Counted from the stretch's first letter, positions 1-6,843 are shown. The stretch is 7,941 bases of DNA from Deltaproteobacteria bacterium (GCA_027068235.1 JAMOUE010000260.1:1-7941); one strand, 5' to 3'. Numbers and translations are program-made. The notes: generated by a model from the sequence alone, not told the origin.

Positions 1-1
1 T

Positions 2-760
2 AAATATGGTGTGGTCTCAGCTGAAAAATTGGCAACATTTATCCGTTCAGACACCATTTTCTGTTCAATAATGCTTGCCAATAACGAGACTGGCGCCCTG
101 CAACCAGTGGATGAAATAGGCAAAATCTGCCATGAAAAGGGGATAATCTTTCACACAGATGCAGCACAGGCCGTTGGTAAAATCCCAGTAGACGTATCCA
201 AAATAGGTTGCGACCTTCTTACCATTGCTGGTCATAAACTATATGCGCCTAAGGGCATTGGAGCGCTATATGTCAAAAAAGGTACAGATATGGCCAACAT
301 ACTTTTTGGAGCAGGGCAAGAGATGGGCAAAAGGCCAGGCACAGAACCTGTCCCAGGTGCATGTGGGCTTGGAAGAGCTACAAAGGTGCTAAAAGATAAA
401 ATAGATGATGAAACAGAGAGACAAAACCAACTTAGAGAACTACTTTTTAAAAGACTTAACAGTAACTTTAAGGATTTGATCCGATTTGTACCTGCAGAAA
501 AGAGTCTGCCAAATACGCTTGCCGTCTCATTCCCACACATCTCAGGGGCAACGCTTCTTGAAAGGATTCCAAATGTCATGGCCTCAACTGGTGCTGCATG
601 CCACGACAGAAGTACTTCTGTATCCCACGTTCTTTCAGCCATGGGGGTTGAAAAACAGGTTGCCCTTGGCATGGTACGTTTTAGCATCGGGCTTTTTACC
701 ACTTGGGAAGAGATAGAAATTGCTGCAGAACAGATTATTCAAGCTGCCTCAAAGGATTAA
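2..760 (+). CDS. Cysteine desulfurase / selenocysteine lyase-like PLP enzyme (5' end missing)
   Basis: The NifS/IscS family uses PLP to remove sulfur (or selenium) from cysteine (or selenocysteine), leaving alanine and an enzyme persulfide. The reading frame is open from the left edge, so the N-terminal third or more lies outside the window; the GTG at position 11 is internal. Visible in the 252-residue fragment are ANNETG, HTDAAQ (PLP-stacking His plus Asp and Gln), GHKLYAPKGIGALYV with the Schiff-base lysine encoded at 236-238, RPGTEP, and the loop ASTGAACH with the catalytic cysteine at 599-601. From memory of the family, GHK, RPGTE and GAACH resemble animal selenocysteine lyase more than IscS, whose loop reads like SGSAC. 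HKLYAP replaces the usual HKxYGP. Substrate preference cannot be settled from sequence. No IscU-like scaffold gene follows it; the next gene starts 30 bases downstream and is probably cotranscribed. Confidence 0.9.
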   Translation, partial: KYGVVSAEKLATFIRSDTIFCSIMLANNETGALQPVDEIGKICHEKGIIFHTDAAQAVGKIPVDVSKIGCDLLTIAGHKLYAPKGIGALYVKKGTDMANILFGAGQEMGKRPGTEPVPGACGLGRATKVLKDKIDDETERQNQLRELLFKRLNSNFKDLIRFVPAEKSLPNTLAVSFPHISGATLLERIPNVMASTGAACHDRSTSVSHVLSAMGVEKQVALGMVRFSIGLFTTWEEIEIAAEQIIQAASKD

Positions 761-790
761 TGGCATGACCAGTTGGTTTTAATTTTGATT

Positions 791-1927
791 ATGGAATTTA
801 TAGACCTAAAAAAACAGTACAGAAAATACAAAGATGAAATTGACCGTGCTGTGCTCGATGTAATGGCATCTGGCCGTTTCATACTTGGCAAGAAGGTGGA
901 GGCCCTGGAAGAAGCCCTTTGCCGATTTACTGACGCCTCATATGCAGTAGGTGTTAGCTCTGGCACAGATGGACTTCTACTATCCCTAATGGCCTTTGGA
1001 GTAGGACCTGGAAAGGTAGTAATTACAACTCCCTTTAGTTTCTTTGCCACTGTTGAAACCATAATGTTACTTGGAGCGGAACCCGCCTTTTCTGACATAG
1101 ATCCCCACACCTACAACATGGCTCCAGAGCTCTTAGAGGAGCAGATCAAAAAGCTAGAAAATGCAGGCAAGGATGTAGCAGGAGTTATTGTGGTGAGTCT
1201 TTACGGCCAATGTGCAAACATGGATGAAATAAACCAACTTTGTGCATCCAAAGGCCTTTTTGTCATAGAGGACGCCTGCCAGTCTTTAGGGGCCACATAT
1301 AAAGGCAGAAAATCCGGAAACCTTTCTAAGGTTGGTGTCACCTCCTTCTTCCCTTCAAAACCTCTGGGATGTTTTGGCGATGGAGGGATGATTTTCACCT
1401 CTGACGAAAAACTTTATATCCACCTTAAAACGCTAAGAATACATGGAGATATCGGCAGATATCAGCATCGCTACGTTGGCATAAATGGCAGATTGGATGC
1501 CATACAGGCGGCAATCCTGCTTGTAAAACTCAAATATTTCAAAAATGAGATAGAACTTAGACAACAGGCGGCAAATCGCTATGACAACCTTCTAAGGGAG
1601 CTGGAACAACAAGGACATATAGAGCTTCCATATATTGCCCCATACTGCCAATCAGTCTACGCTCAATATACCATCAGGATCAAGACACGAAACAGGCAGA
1701 GGGTGCAACAGATACTCGAAAGGCATGACGTACCAACGGCTGTACATTATCCAAATGCTCTCCCTTATCTGGAACCTCTAGCTTACCTTGGTTTCAAAAA
1801 GGGGGATTTCCCAGAGGCAGAACGTGCTGCTAACCAGGTTTTAAGTCTGCCAATGCATGCCTTTATTGAAGAAAGCGAGCAAGAACAGGTAGCCGAGGCC
1901 TTGCTTAGGGCCTTTCAGTCAAGATGA
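791..1927 (+). CDS. wbpE: WbpE-like DegT/DnrJ/EryC1/StrS family sugar aminotransferase
   Basis: This is a PLP-dependent, fold-type I nucleotide-sugar aminotransferase of 378 residues, close to the family's usual length. ATG 791 gives the classic family start MEFIDLKKQY; TTG codons at 773 and 785 are in frame but would only add unconserved residues, and no clear ribosome binding site precedes any of them. Motifs seen are SSGTDGL (56-62), EDACQS (160-165, PLP-ring contacts), SFFPSKPLGCFGDGG (185-199, with Schiff-base Lys190), SVYAQYT (288-294) and VPTAVHYP (314-321). Together these match, from memory, Pseudomonas WbpE, which uses glutamate to aminate C3 of UDP-3-keto-GlcNAcA on the way to diacetamido uronic acids of O-antigen. 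The exact substrate is inferred. No WbpA, WbpB or WbpD partner, glycosyltransferase or transporter for polysaccharide is in the window. It sits between the desulfurase and purB. Confidence 0.88.
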   Translation: MEFIDLKKQYRKYKDEIDRAVLDVMASGRFILGKKVEALEEALCRFTDASYAVGVSSGTDGLLLSLMAFGVGPGKVVITTPFSFFATVETIMLLGAEPAFSDIDPHTYNMAPELLEEQIKKLENAGKDVAGVIVVSLYGQCANMDEINQLCASKGLFVIEDACQSLGATYKGRKSGNLSKVGVTSFFPSKPLGCFGDGGMIFTSDEKLYIHLKTLRIHGDIGRYQHRYVGINGRLDAIQAAILLVKLKYFKNEIELRQQAANRYDNLLRELEQQGHIELPYIAPYCQSVYAQYTIRIKTRNRQRVQQILERHDVPTAVHYPNALPYLEPLAYLGFKKGDFPEAERAANQVLSLPMHAFIEESEQEQVAEALLRAFQSR

Positions 1928-1935
1928 AAAGTAAA

Positions 1936-1944
1936 AAGGAGTGG
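1936..1944 (+). promoter_or_regulatory. Ribosome binding site of purB
   Basis: AAGGAGTGG lies in the 21-base gap after the aminotransferase stop codon. The AAGGAG core ends 7 bases before ATG 1949. This is the clearest Shine-Dalgarno site in the window and fixes the purB start. Confidence 0.75.
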
Positions 1945-1948
1945 AAAA

Positions 1949-3241
1949 ATGCTTGAAAGATATTCAAGAGATAAGATGAAACAGATCTGGACAGAGGAAA
2001 ACAAGTACAAGACGTGGCTGGAAGTGGAGATACTTGCAGCAGAAGCCTGGGCAAAGCTGGGTGTTATCCCAGAAGAGGCTGCCAAAGATATAAGGGAAAA
2101 GGCATCATTTAATGAAGAGCGCATACTCGAGATAGAAAAAGAGACCAGGCACGACGTTATTGCCTTTCTAACAAATGTTGCAGAATACGTAGGGCCTGCT
2201 GCCAGATACCTTCATTGGGGTCTTACATCATCCGACATGCTAGATACAGCAATGGCCGTACGCATGAAGCAGTCCATGGAGATCATAATAGAAGACGTGA
2301 AGGAGTGTCTTGAAACAATAAAGAAAAGGGCCTTTGAACACAAAAACACTGTCATGATCGGACGCTCTCATGGCATCCATGCAGAACCAATAACATTTGG
2401 TCTCAAGCTCGCTATTTGGTACGATGAAATGAAAAGGAATCTAAAACGTCTTGAGGCAGCCAAAGAAACTATCTCAACAGGAAAAATTTCTGGTGCAGTT
2501 GGTACCTTTGCCCATGTTGACCCCAAGGTTGAGGAGTATGTGTGTGAGAAACTTGGGCTCAAACCTGCACCGGTTTCAAACCAGATAGTTCAAAGGGACC
2601 GTTATGCTGAGGTCTTTACAGCCCTTGCCATACTCTCAGGAACAGTTGAGAAGATAGCCACAGAGATACGTCACCTTCAGCGCACAGAGGTCCTTGAGGT
2701 AGAAGAATATTTTAGAAAGGGACAAAAGGGATCTTCTGCCATGCCTCATAAAAGAAATCCCATCTTATCAGAAAATCTGTGCGGCCTTGCCAGGATGGTT
2801 AGGGCATACTGCGTTCCTGCCCTGGAAAATATGCCCCTATGGCATGAAAGAGATATCAGCCATTCATCTGTTGAAAGATTCATATGTCCGGATGGATTCA
2901 TAACGGCAGACTTTATGCTTGCAAGATTAAATGGGCTTTTGGCTAAGCTTGTGGTCTATCCAGAGAACATGAAAAAGAACCTTAACATGCTGAAAGGGCT
3001 CATATTTTCGCAACAGGTACTTCTTAAACTTACCCAAAAGGGAGTTAGTAGAGAAGAGGCCTACAAGATTGTGCAAAGGCGGGCCATGGAAGTATGGCAG
3101 GGAAAGGGTACATTCAAGGAAAGACTTCTTGAAGATGAAGACCTGCCAAAGTACATGAGCAGGGAGGAAATAGAAGAAATCTTTGATATCAACTATCATC
3201 TGAAGCATGTTGATACCATATTTCAAAGGGTATTTGATTAA
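1949..3241 (+). CDS. purB: Adenylosuccinate lyase
   Basis: PurB removes fumarate twice in purine synthesis: from SAICAR to give AICAR, and from adenylosuccinate to give AMP. It works as a cytosolic homotetramer of the fumarase/aspartase superfamily. The 430-residue length matches the short bacterial form (about 431 in Bacillus subtilis and Thermotoga). The visible motifs are TRHDV (67-71, with the first conserved His), TSSDMLDT (93-100), GRSHGIHAEP (138-147, with the conserved His of the second region) and the superfamily signature GSSAMPHKRNP (261-271), whose flexible loop carries the catalytic serine. A strong ribosome binding site supports ATG 1949. pyrE starts 17 bases after the stop, so a purine gene and a pyrimidine gene are probably translated from one message. 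All three signature regions are intact. Confidence 0.97.
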   Translation: MLERYSRDKMKQIWTEENKYKTWLEVEILAAEAWAKLGVIPEEAAKDIREKASFNEERILEIEKETRHDVIAFLTNVAEYVGPAARYLHWGLTSSDMLDTAMAVRMKQSMEIIIEDVKECLETIKKRAFEHKNTVMIGRSHGIHAEPITFGLKLAIWYDEMKRNLKRLEAAKETISTGKISGAVGTFAHVDPKVEEYVCEKLGLKPAPVSNQIVQRDRYAEVFTALAILSGTVEKIATEIRHLQRTEVLEVEEYFRKGQKGSSAMPHKRNPILSENLCGLARMVRAYCVPALENMPLWHERDISHSSVERFICPDGFITADFMLARLNGLLAKLVVYPENMKKNLNMLKGLIFSQQVLLKLTQKGVSREEAYKIVQRRAMEVWQGKGTFKERLLEDEDLPKYMSREEIEEIFDINYHLKHVDTIFQRVFD

Positions 3242-3243
3242 AC

Positions 3244-3248
3244 AGGAG
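3244..3248 (+). promoter_or_regulatory. Ribosome binding site of pyrE
   Basis: AGGAG lies just after the purB stop codon. It is 10 bases before ATG 3259 and 4 bases before the in-frame TTG 3253, so it could serve either. The ATG is preferred for codon type and slightly better spacing. Confidence 0.5.
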
Positions 3249-3258
3249 CCTATTGATC

Positions 3259-3807
3259 ATGGATGAAAAGGAAAGACTAAAAAAGATACTGCTTGAAAAG
3301 TCGTACAGGGAGGGCACATTTACCTTAACATCTGGTAAAAAAAGCGATTTTTACATTGACTGCAAGCAGACGACACTTTCAGCCGAGGGGGCCTATCTCT
3401 GTGGAAAGCTCCTGTTCGACATGATCCAAAAGAAACAGGATTTACGTGCAGTTGGAGGCATGACCCTAGGGGCCGACCCTTTAGTCACGGCGGTTTCCAT
3501 TGTAAGCTACCTTGAAGGCGCCCCAATTCCTGCCTTTATAATACGAAAAGAACCCAAAGGGCATGGAACTGGCTCATGGATTGAAGGAAAGTCAAACATC
3601 CAGGCAGGAAGTTTTGTGGCCCTAGTTGAAGACGTTGTAACAACAGGGGGGACGCTTATAAAGGCCATTGAGCGTACCCAACTAGAAGGTTACAAAGTAG
3701 GAGGAGTCTTTGCCCTTGTAGACCGTCAAGAGGGAGGCAGCGAGCTTCTTGCAGAACACGGATTCAATCTGGTTTCTATCTTTACCAGAGAAGAACTCTT
3801 GTCATAG
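3259..3807 (+). CDS. pyrE: Orotate phosphoribosyltransferase
   Basis: PyrE joins orotate to PRPP to give orotidine monophosphate, the fifth step of pyrimidine synthesis, acting as a cytosolic dimer with the active site shared between subunits. The protein has 182 residues from ATG 3259, a short form (E. coli PyrE has 213). FTLTSGKKSDFYIDCK (21-36) is the usual N-terminal region; RKEPKGHGTG (96-105) holds the flexible-loop lysine and histidine that reach across the dimer; VEDVVTTGGT (123-132) is the type I PRPP-binding motif with its two acidic residues. An in-frame TTG at 3253 is an alternative start that would add two residues. The stop codon overlaps the ribosome binding site of the next gene, which points to coupled translation. 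No attenuator-like leader precedes it; it follows purB by 17 bases. Confidence 0.96.
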   Translation: MDEKERLKKILLEKSYREGTFTLTSGKKSDFYIDCKQTTLSAEGAYLCGKLLFDMIQKKQDLRAVGGMTLGADPLVTAVSIVSYLEGAPIPAFIIRKEPKGHGTGSWIEGKSNIQAGSFVALVEDVVTTGGTLIKAIERTQLEGYKVGGVFALVDRQEGGSELLAEHGFNLVSIFTREELLS

Positions 3808-3812
3808 GAGGG
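3806..3812 (+). promoter_or_regulatory. Ribosome binding site of the SagB-like gene
   Basis: AGGAGGG overlaps the last two bases of the pyrE stop codon and sits 10 bases before GTG 3823. An in-frame TAG directly precedes that GTG (3820-3822), so together they settle the non-ATG start. Confidence 0.7.
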
Positions 3813-3822
3813 AAAAGGATAG

Positions 3823-4557
3823 GTGCCCGAATACTCGGACAGTCTTGGAGTTAAATATCTCCAGTCATCTAAGCATTCAAGACAGGAGCTATTTGAAAGA
3901 AAAAGGGAGCATATCACCCCTGTTGAACCCTTTAAGCAATACACAGGCGCTCCTGTGGTTGAACTTGCAGACTTTCCTGCCACAGACGCTTCTTTATGGG
4001 ACGTGCTAAAAAACAGGCGCTCCATCCGTAAATACTTAGAGAGCGAGATGGAGCTTCAAGACCTTAGCGCCCTTATCTGGGCATGTCAGGGCATAACTGG
4101 CAAGGTGGGAAACTATCTGCTTCGTACTGCTCCTAGTGCAGGAGCTCTTTATCCAATTGAAACCTATCTGTGCGTAAACGCTGTTAAAGGCCTTTTCCCT
4201 GGCCTATATCATTATAACGTACCTTTTTCCCATCTGGAGCTATTGGCCAAGGGTGAGTTTGGCAGGGAGCTTGGAGAGCGTGCCATGGGCCAGCCCATGT
4301 GCTGGCGTGCCCAAGCGGTATTTGTGTGGTCTGCCATACCAAGACGTACCATGGCCAAGTATGGTTCCAGAGGCATTCGGTATATTTTTATGGATGCTGC
4401 CCACATATGCCAGAATGTGCTCCTTGCAGCCGAGGCATTAAATCTTGGAGCATGTCCCATTGGCGCTTTTTTTGATGATGAAGTAAACCAACTGTTTCAG
4501 TTAGATGGGCAGGAAGAAACGGTCATATATATGGCAAGCGTAGGAATTCCAAAATAG
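3823..4557 (+). CDS. SagB/ThcOx-type nitroreductase-fold flavoenzyme
   Basis: This is a 244-residue FMN-dependent enzyme of the SagB-type subgroup of the nitroreductase fold. Members studied in azole-peptide pathways oxidise azolines to azoles, but many are stand-alone with unknown substrates. Seen here are the N-terminal SSKHSRQEL (15-23), resembling the TKHS opening of the subgroup; RRSIRKY (65-71), the FMN-phosphate-binding region; TAPSAGALYPIETY (102-115), the hallmark of the subgroup; PGLYHYN (126-132); YGSRGIRYIFMDAAH (180-194); and GACPIGAF (209-216). The start is GTG: a TAG stop lies immediately upstream in frame and AGGAGGG is 10 bases before it. No YcaO cyclodehydratase, precursor peptide or exporter is in the window, so a peptide-modifying role has no local support. 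It lies between pyrE (15-base gap) and radC (7-base gap). There is no signal peptide or membrane segment, so it is probably cytosolic. Confidence 0.88.
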   Translation: MPEYSDSLGVKYLQSSKHSRQELFERKREHITPVEPFKQYTGAPVVELADFPATDASLWDVLKNRRSIRKYLESEMELQDLSALIWACQGITGKVGNYLLRTAPSAGALYPIETYLCVNAVKGLFPGLYHYNVPFSHLELLAKGEFGRELGERAMGQPMCWRAQAVFVWSAIPRRTMAKYGSRGIRYIFMDAAHICQNVLLAAEALNLGACPIGAFFDDEVNQLFQLDGQEETVIYMASVGIPK

Positions 4558-4564
4558 AAAGAGA

Positions 4565-5251
4565 ATGGCTGAAGGGCACAGGCAAAGGTTAAGAGAACGA
4601 TTTTTAAAATATGGCATAGATTCATTTACAGATGAAGAAATAATAGAATTGCTTCTTGCCTTGGGCACTCCCAGAAAAGACTGTAAAGCACCTGCGCGGG
4701 CAGCTTATAAGGAGTTTGGATCGCTTGCCAAGGTTCTAGAGGCCGATGTGGACAAACTTAGAGGCATCAAGGGAATAGGCCCTAACAACGTCTTTGCCCT
4801 AAAATTTATCCATGAGGTCGCCCGCCGCTTCTTAAGAGAACGCCTAAGAGAAAAAGACAAAATAGAGTGCGCTAAAGACGTTGTTGACTACCTCTGTCAC
4901 TGGCTCGCTTTCAAGGATAGGGAATCATTTGTTGTCATCTATCTAGACACCAGAAATGGGGTTATAGACATTGAAGAACTCTTTTTAGGCACAGTTGATG
5001 CCTCAGCAGTCTATCCTCGTGAGGTGCTTAGACAGGCCCTTTTGAAAAATGCAACAGGTCTCATTTTGATCCACAACCATCCATCCGGCTCTTTAGAGCC
5101 TTCTGAGGCCGATAAGGCGCTTACAAAACGTTTCCTCAAGGCATGTTCACTTGTTGACCTAAGACTTTTAGACCATATCATAGTGGCTGGGCCTTCCAGT
5201 TATTTTAGCTTTTCAGAAACAGGACTGCTTGACTCCTTAAAACGGCTCTAA
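4565..5251 (+). CDS. radC: RadC family JAMM-domain protein
   Basis: RadC-family proteins (UPF0758) join a helix-hairpin-helix-like N-terminal part to a JAB/MPN domain with a zinc-metalloprotease-type site. The old link to DNA repair is doubtful, and the substrate is unknown. In this 228-residue protein, LRGIKGIGPNNVFALKF (65-81) is the hairpin region and LIHNHPSGS (168-176) followed by Asp183 is the JAMM motif (HxH then D); Glu120 is in the expected place for the catalytic acid. The N-terminus GHRQRLRERFLKYG (4-17) and TPRKD (35-39) belong to the GHR-type variant of the family rather than the form with a PREKL start. ATG 4565 follows the SagB stop by 7 bases with only a weak purine run (AAAGAGA) before it, so translation may be coupled. 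The length is normal and all metal-site residues are present. Confidence 0.95.
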   Translation: MAEGHRQRLRERFLKYGIDSFTDEEIIELLLALGTPRKDCKAPARAAYKEFGSLAKVLEADVDKLRGIKGIGPNNVFALKFIHEVARRFLRERLREKDKIECAKDVVDYLCHWLAFKDRESFVVIYLDTRNGVIDIEELFLGTVDASAVYPREVLRQALLKNATGLILIHNHPSGSLEPSEADKALTKRFLKACSLVDLRLLDHIIVAGPSSYFSFSETGLLDSLKRL

Positions 5252-5260
5252 GATTTGGAT

Positions 5261-5737
5261 ATGAAACCGTATTCAAAGGATGAGATAGGCGCCTTTATGG
5301 AGTTAGCCATCAAAGAGGCACACAAGGCCTACGAAGCTGGAGAGGTTCCAGTTGGGGCTATTTTGGTATCTGAACATGGAGAAATCATTTCAAGCGGCTA
5401 CAACTGCCCCATCTCTTCAATGGACCCAACTGCCCACGCAGAAATTGTTGCCATTAGAAGTGCAGCACAAAAGCTCAACAACTATCGTCTCACAGATACC
5501 ATCATGTTTGTGACCCTTGAGCCATGCATCATGTGTGCAGGTGCCCTTGTATGGGCACGGATATCCAAACTTTTTTTTGGCGCATGGGATAAAAAATCTG
5601 GAGCATTTGGCTCTGTGGTAGATATAAACACACTGCCAGGCCTAAATCATCGCATAGAGGTGGCAGGGGGAATTTTTGAAAAAAGATGCGCCGCTTTGCT
5701 ACAAGACTTTTTCAGGGAAAGACGAGAAAAGGGCTAG
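5261..5737 (+). CDS. tadA: tRNA-specific adenosine deaminase
   Basis: TadA converts adenosine-34 to inosine in tRNA-Arg(ACG), letting one tRNA read three arginine codons; it is normally essential and acts as a dimer. The 158-residue protein shows the cytidine/deoxycytidylate deaminase zinc site: TAHAE (57-61, with His59 as zinc ligand and Glu61 as proton shuttle) and LEPCIMCAGAL (86-96, with Cys89 and Cys92 as the other ligands). VPVGAILV (29-36), DPTAH (55-59) and the GAWDKKSGAFGSV segment (107-119) are typical of TadA rather than of guanine deaminases. ATG 5261 begins 9 bases after the radC stop. An in-frame TTG at 5255 would add two residues, and neither start has a convincing ribosome binding site. 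It is the last gene of the plus-strand run and converges on the permease gene. Confidence 0.95.
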   Translation: MKPYSKDEIGAFMELAIKEAHKAYEAGEVPVGAILVSEHGEIISSGYNCPISSMDPTAHAEIVAIRSAAQKLNNYRLTDTIMFVTLEPCIMCAGALVWARISKLFFGAWDKKSGAFGSVVDINTLPGLNHRIEVAGGIFEKRCAALLQDFFRERREKG

Positions 5738-5747
5738 AAAAGCTAGC

Positions 5748-5775
5748 AAGGTTGTTAAAGTAACTCCCTTTTTTT
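5748..5775 (+). terminator. Probable Rho-independent terminator after tadA
   Basis: The arms 5748-5757 and 5761-5770 pair at 8 of 10 positions (AAGG with CCTT outside, GTTA with TAAC inside, separated by a two-base mismatch), with a three-base loop AAG. A run of T follows directly (5769-5775 includes seven). It starts 10 bases after the tadA stop and overlaps the 3' end of the opposing permease gene. The stem is imperfect and not very GC-rich, so its strength is uncertain. A second, five-pair inverted repeat (5733-5747) lies just before it and could act with it. Confidence 0.45.
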
Positions 5776-6783
5776 CAGCGTAAGGATATAACAGAAAAAT
5801 GGCCCGCCTATTAAGGTTGTAATAACGCCTACAGGAAGCTCTTCTCCGTCTGGTAACAGATTTTGGGCGGTTAGATCTGAAGCCACCATAAGAAGGGCAC
5901 CTAGAAGGGCTGAACCAATCAGAAGCCTTTTGTGTTCAGGACCCTGGAGCATGCGTACAAGATGTGGCACAACAAGCCCAATAAAACCTATTACACCACT
6001 TACAGCTACGGCTGCAGCAGTTGAAAGACAGGCACTCACAAGCAGTATCAAACGGGTATTCTTTACATCAACACCAAGGTGATAGGCCTCACTGTCTCCC
6101 AAGGTCATAATGTTTAATTGGCGAGAGTAGAGCAGGGAAAAAAATAGCCCAGCAAATATGTAAGGCGCTGAAAATACAGCGTGTACCCAGCCTCTTCCTG
6201 AAAAACTGCCAAGCATCCAAAAGACTATGGCAGAAAGGCTTTCTTCATCAAGGCTTTTCATAAGGCTTATTAACGCTGATAAGAACGTGCTAACCACTAT
6301 ACCTGCCAGTATCATCTGGGCCGGCATAAGGATTCCTCCAGACTGGGAAAGGCGAATGACAACAAACAATGCCAGCAGTGCCCCTAACATACAGATTACT
6401 GGCAATAGTCCCAGTCCACCGAGGCTCCAGCCTATTCCCAATCCCAAAATCATGGCAACAGTAGCCCCAAAGGCAGCACCGGTAGAGACACCAAGGGTGA
6501 AGGGATCAGCCAGGGGGTTTCTAAGCAGTCCTTGAAAGACCACTCCTGATGTAGAAAGAGAAACACCAACAAGACTGGCCAAAACAAGCCTAGAGAGCCT
6601 AATCTTAAATACTATGGTTGCGGCTAGGTCTGTGTCTGCAGATGCAGGGCCCTTGGCAAGCACCTGCAGTAACTGACTCCAGGTGAGCGGATATCTTCCG
6701 TACCACAAACCAACAAAAAACAATGTTACATAGGCAAGAAAAATGGTAGCCCAAAAAAGATAAATACGTTTTACTTCATTCAT
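5755..6783 (-). CDS. FecCD/BtuC family ABC transporter permease
   Basis: This is an inner-membrane subunit of an importer for iron-siderophore, haem or cobalamin-type ligands; such proteins have about ten membrane helices and work as a dimer with an ATPase pair and a periplasmic binding protein. The 342-residue sequence is hydrophobic throughout. It shows the family block from IRLSRLVLASLVG (61-73) through QGLLRNPLADPFTLGVSTGA (84-103), the cytoplasmic coupling segment LGVDVKNTRL (236-245), SGVIGFIGLVVPHLVR (262-277) and ELPVGVITTLIGGPFF (315-330). IRLSR replaces the usual RLPR. The ligand cannot be told from the permease alone. An in-frame TGA at 6790-6792, three codons upstream, fixes ATG 6783 as the first start, though no clear ribosome binding site precedes it. 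No ATPase or binding-protein gene adjoins it: tadA converges downstream and ampG diverges upstream. Confidence 0.93.
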   Translation of the reverse strand: MNEVKRIYLFWATIFLAYVTLFFVGLWYGRYPLTWSQLLQVLAKGPASADTDLAATIVFKIRLSRLVLASLVGVSLSTSGVVFQGLLRNPLADPFTLGVSTGAAFGATVAMILGLGIGWSLGGLGLLPVICMLGALLALFVVIRLSQSGGILMPAQMILAGIVVSTFLSALISLMKSLDEESLSAIVFWMLGSFSGRGWVHAVFSAPYIFAGLFFSLLYSRQLNIMTLGDSEAYHLGVDVKNTRLILLVSACLSTAAAVAVSGVIGFIGLVVPHLVRMLQGPEHKRLLIGSALLGALLMVASDLTAQNLLPDGEELPVGVITTLIGGPFFCYILTLKKRELL

Positions 6784-6843
6784 ACCGTTTCAGGGATAGT
6801 CACATCTAAAAGTTTCACATGCAGGAGACATAATAAACGATTT
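6784..6843. promoter_or_regulatory. Divergent intergenic region between the permease gene and ampG
   Basis: These 60 bases separate two start codons facing away from each other, so promoters for one or both genes should lie here or inside the 5' ends. AT-rich hexamers are present: CATAAT at 6829-6834 on the plus strand, and TATTAT on the minus strand (plus coordinates 6830-6835). Neither has a convincing -35 partner at 16 to 18 bases. I see no clear Fur-box-like or other palindrome. The assignment rests on gene orientation rather than on recognised motifs. Confidence 0.35.

Noticed and set aside
232..702. Minus-strand open frame of 156 codons opposite the desulfurase gene
   Set aside because: It lies entirely antisense to a gene with strong family motifs, its translation matches no family I know, and it is best read as a shadow.
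765..782. Tiny ORF in the gap between the first two genes (ATG ACC AGT ... TAA)
   Set aside because: It has only five codons, no ribosome binding site and no leader-peptide features such as runs of regulatory codons.
5733..5747. Inverted repeat GCTAG / CTAGC with a five-base loop over the tadA stop codon
   Set aside because: The stem is only five pairs and no T run follows directly; the hairpin at 5748-5775 is the better terminator candidate.
6227..6535. Plus-strand open frame of 102 codons opposite the FecCD permease
   Set aside because: It is antisense to the core of the permease, with no ribosome binding site or recognisable domain.
6819..6833. Four-codon ORF (MQET) just upstream of ampG, with AGGAG inside it
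   Set aside because: It is too short, and the AGGAG lies within it rather than before it; probably chance.
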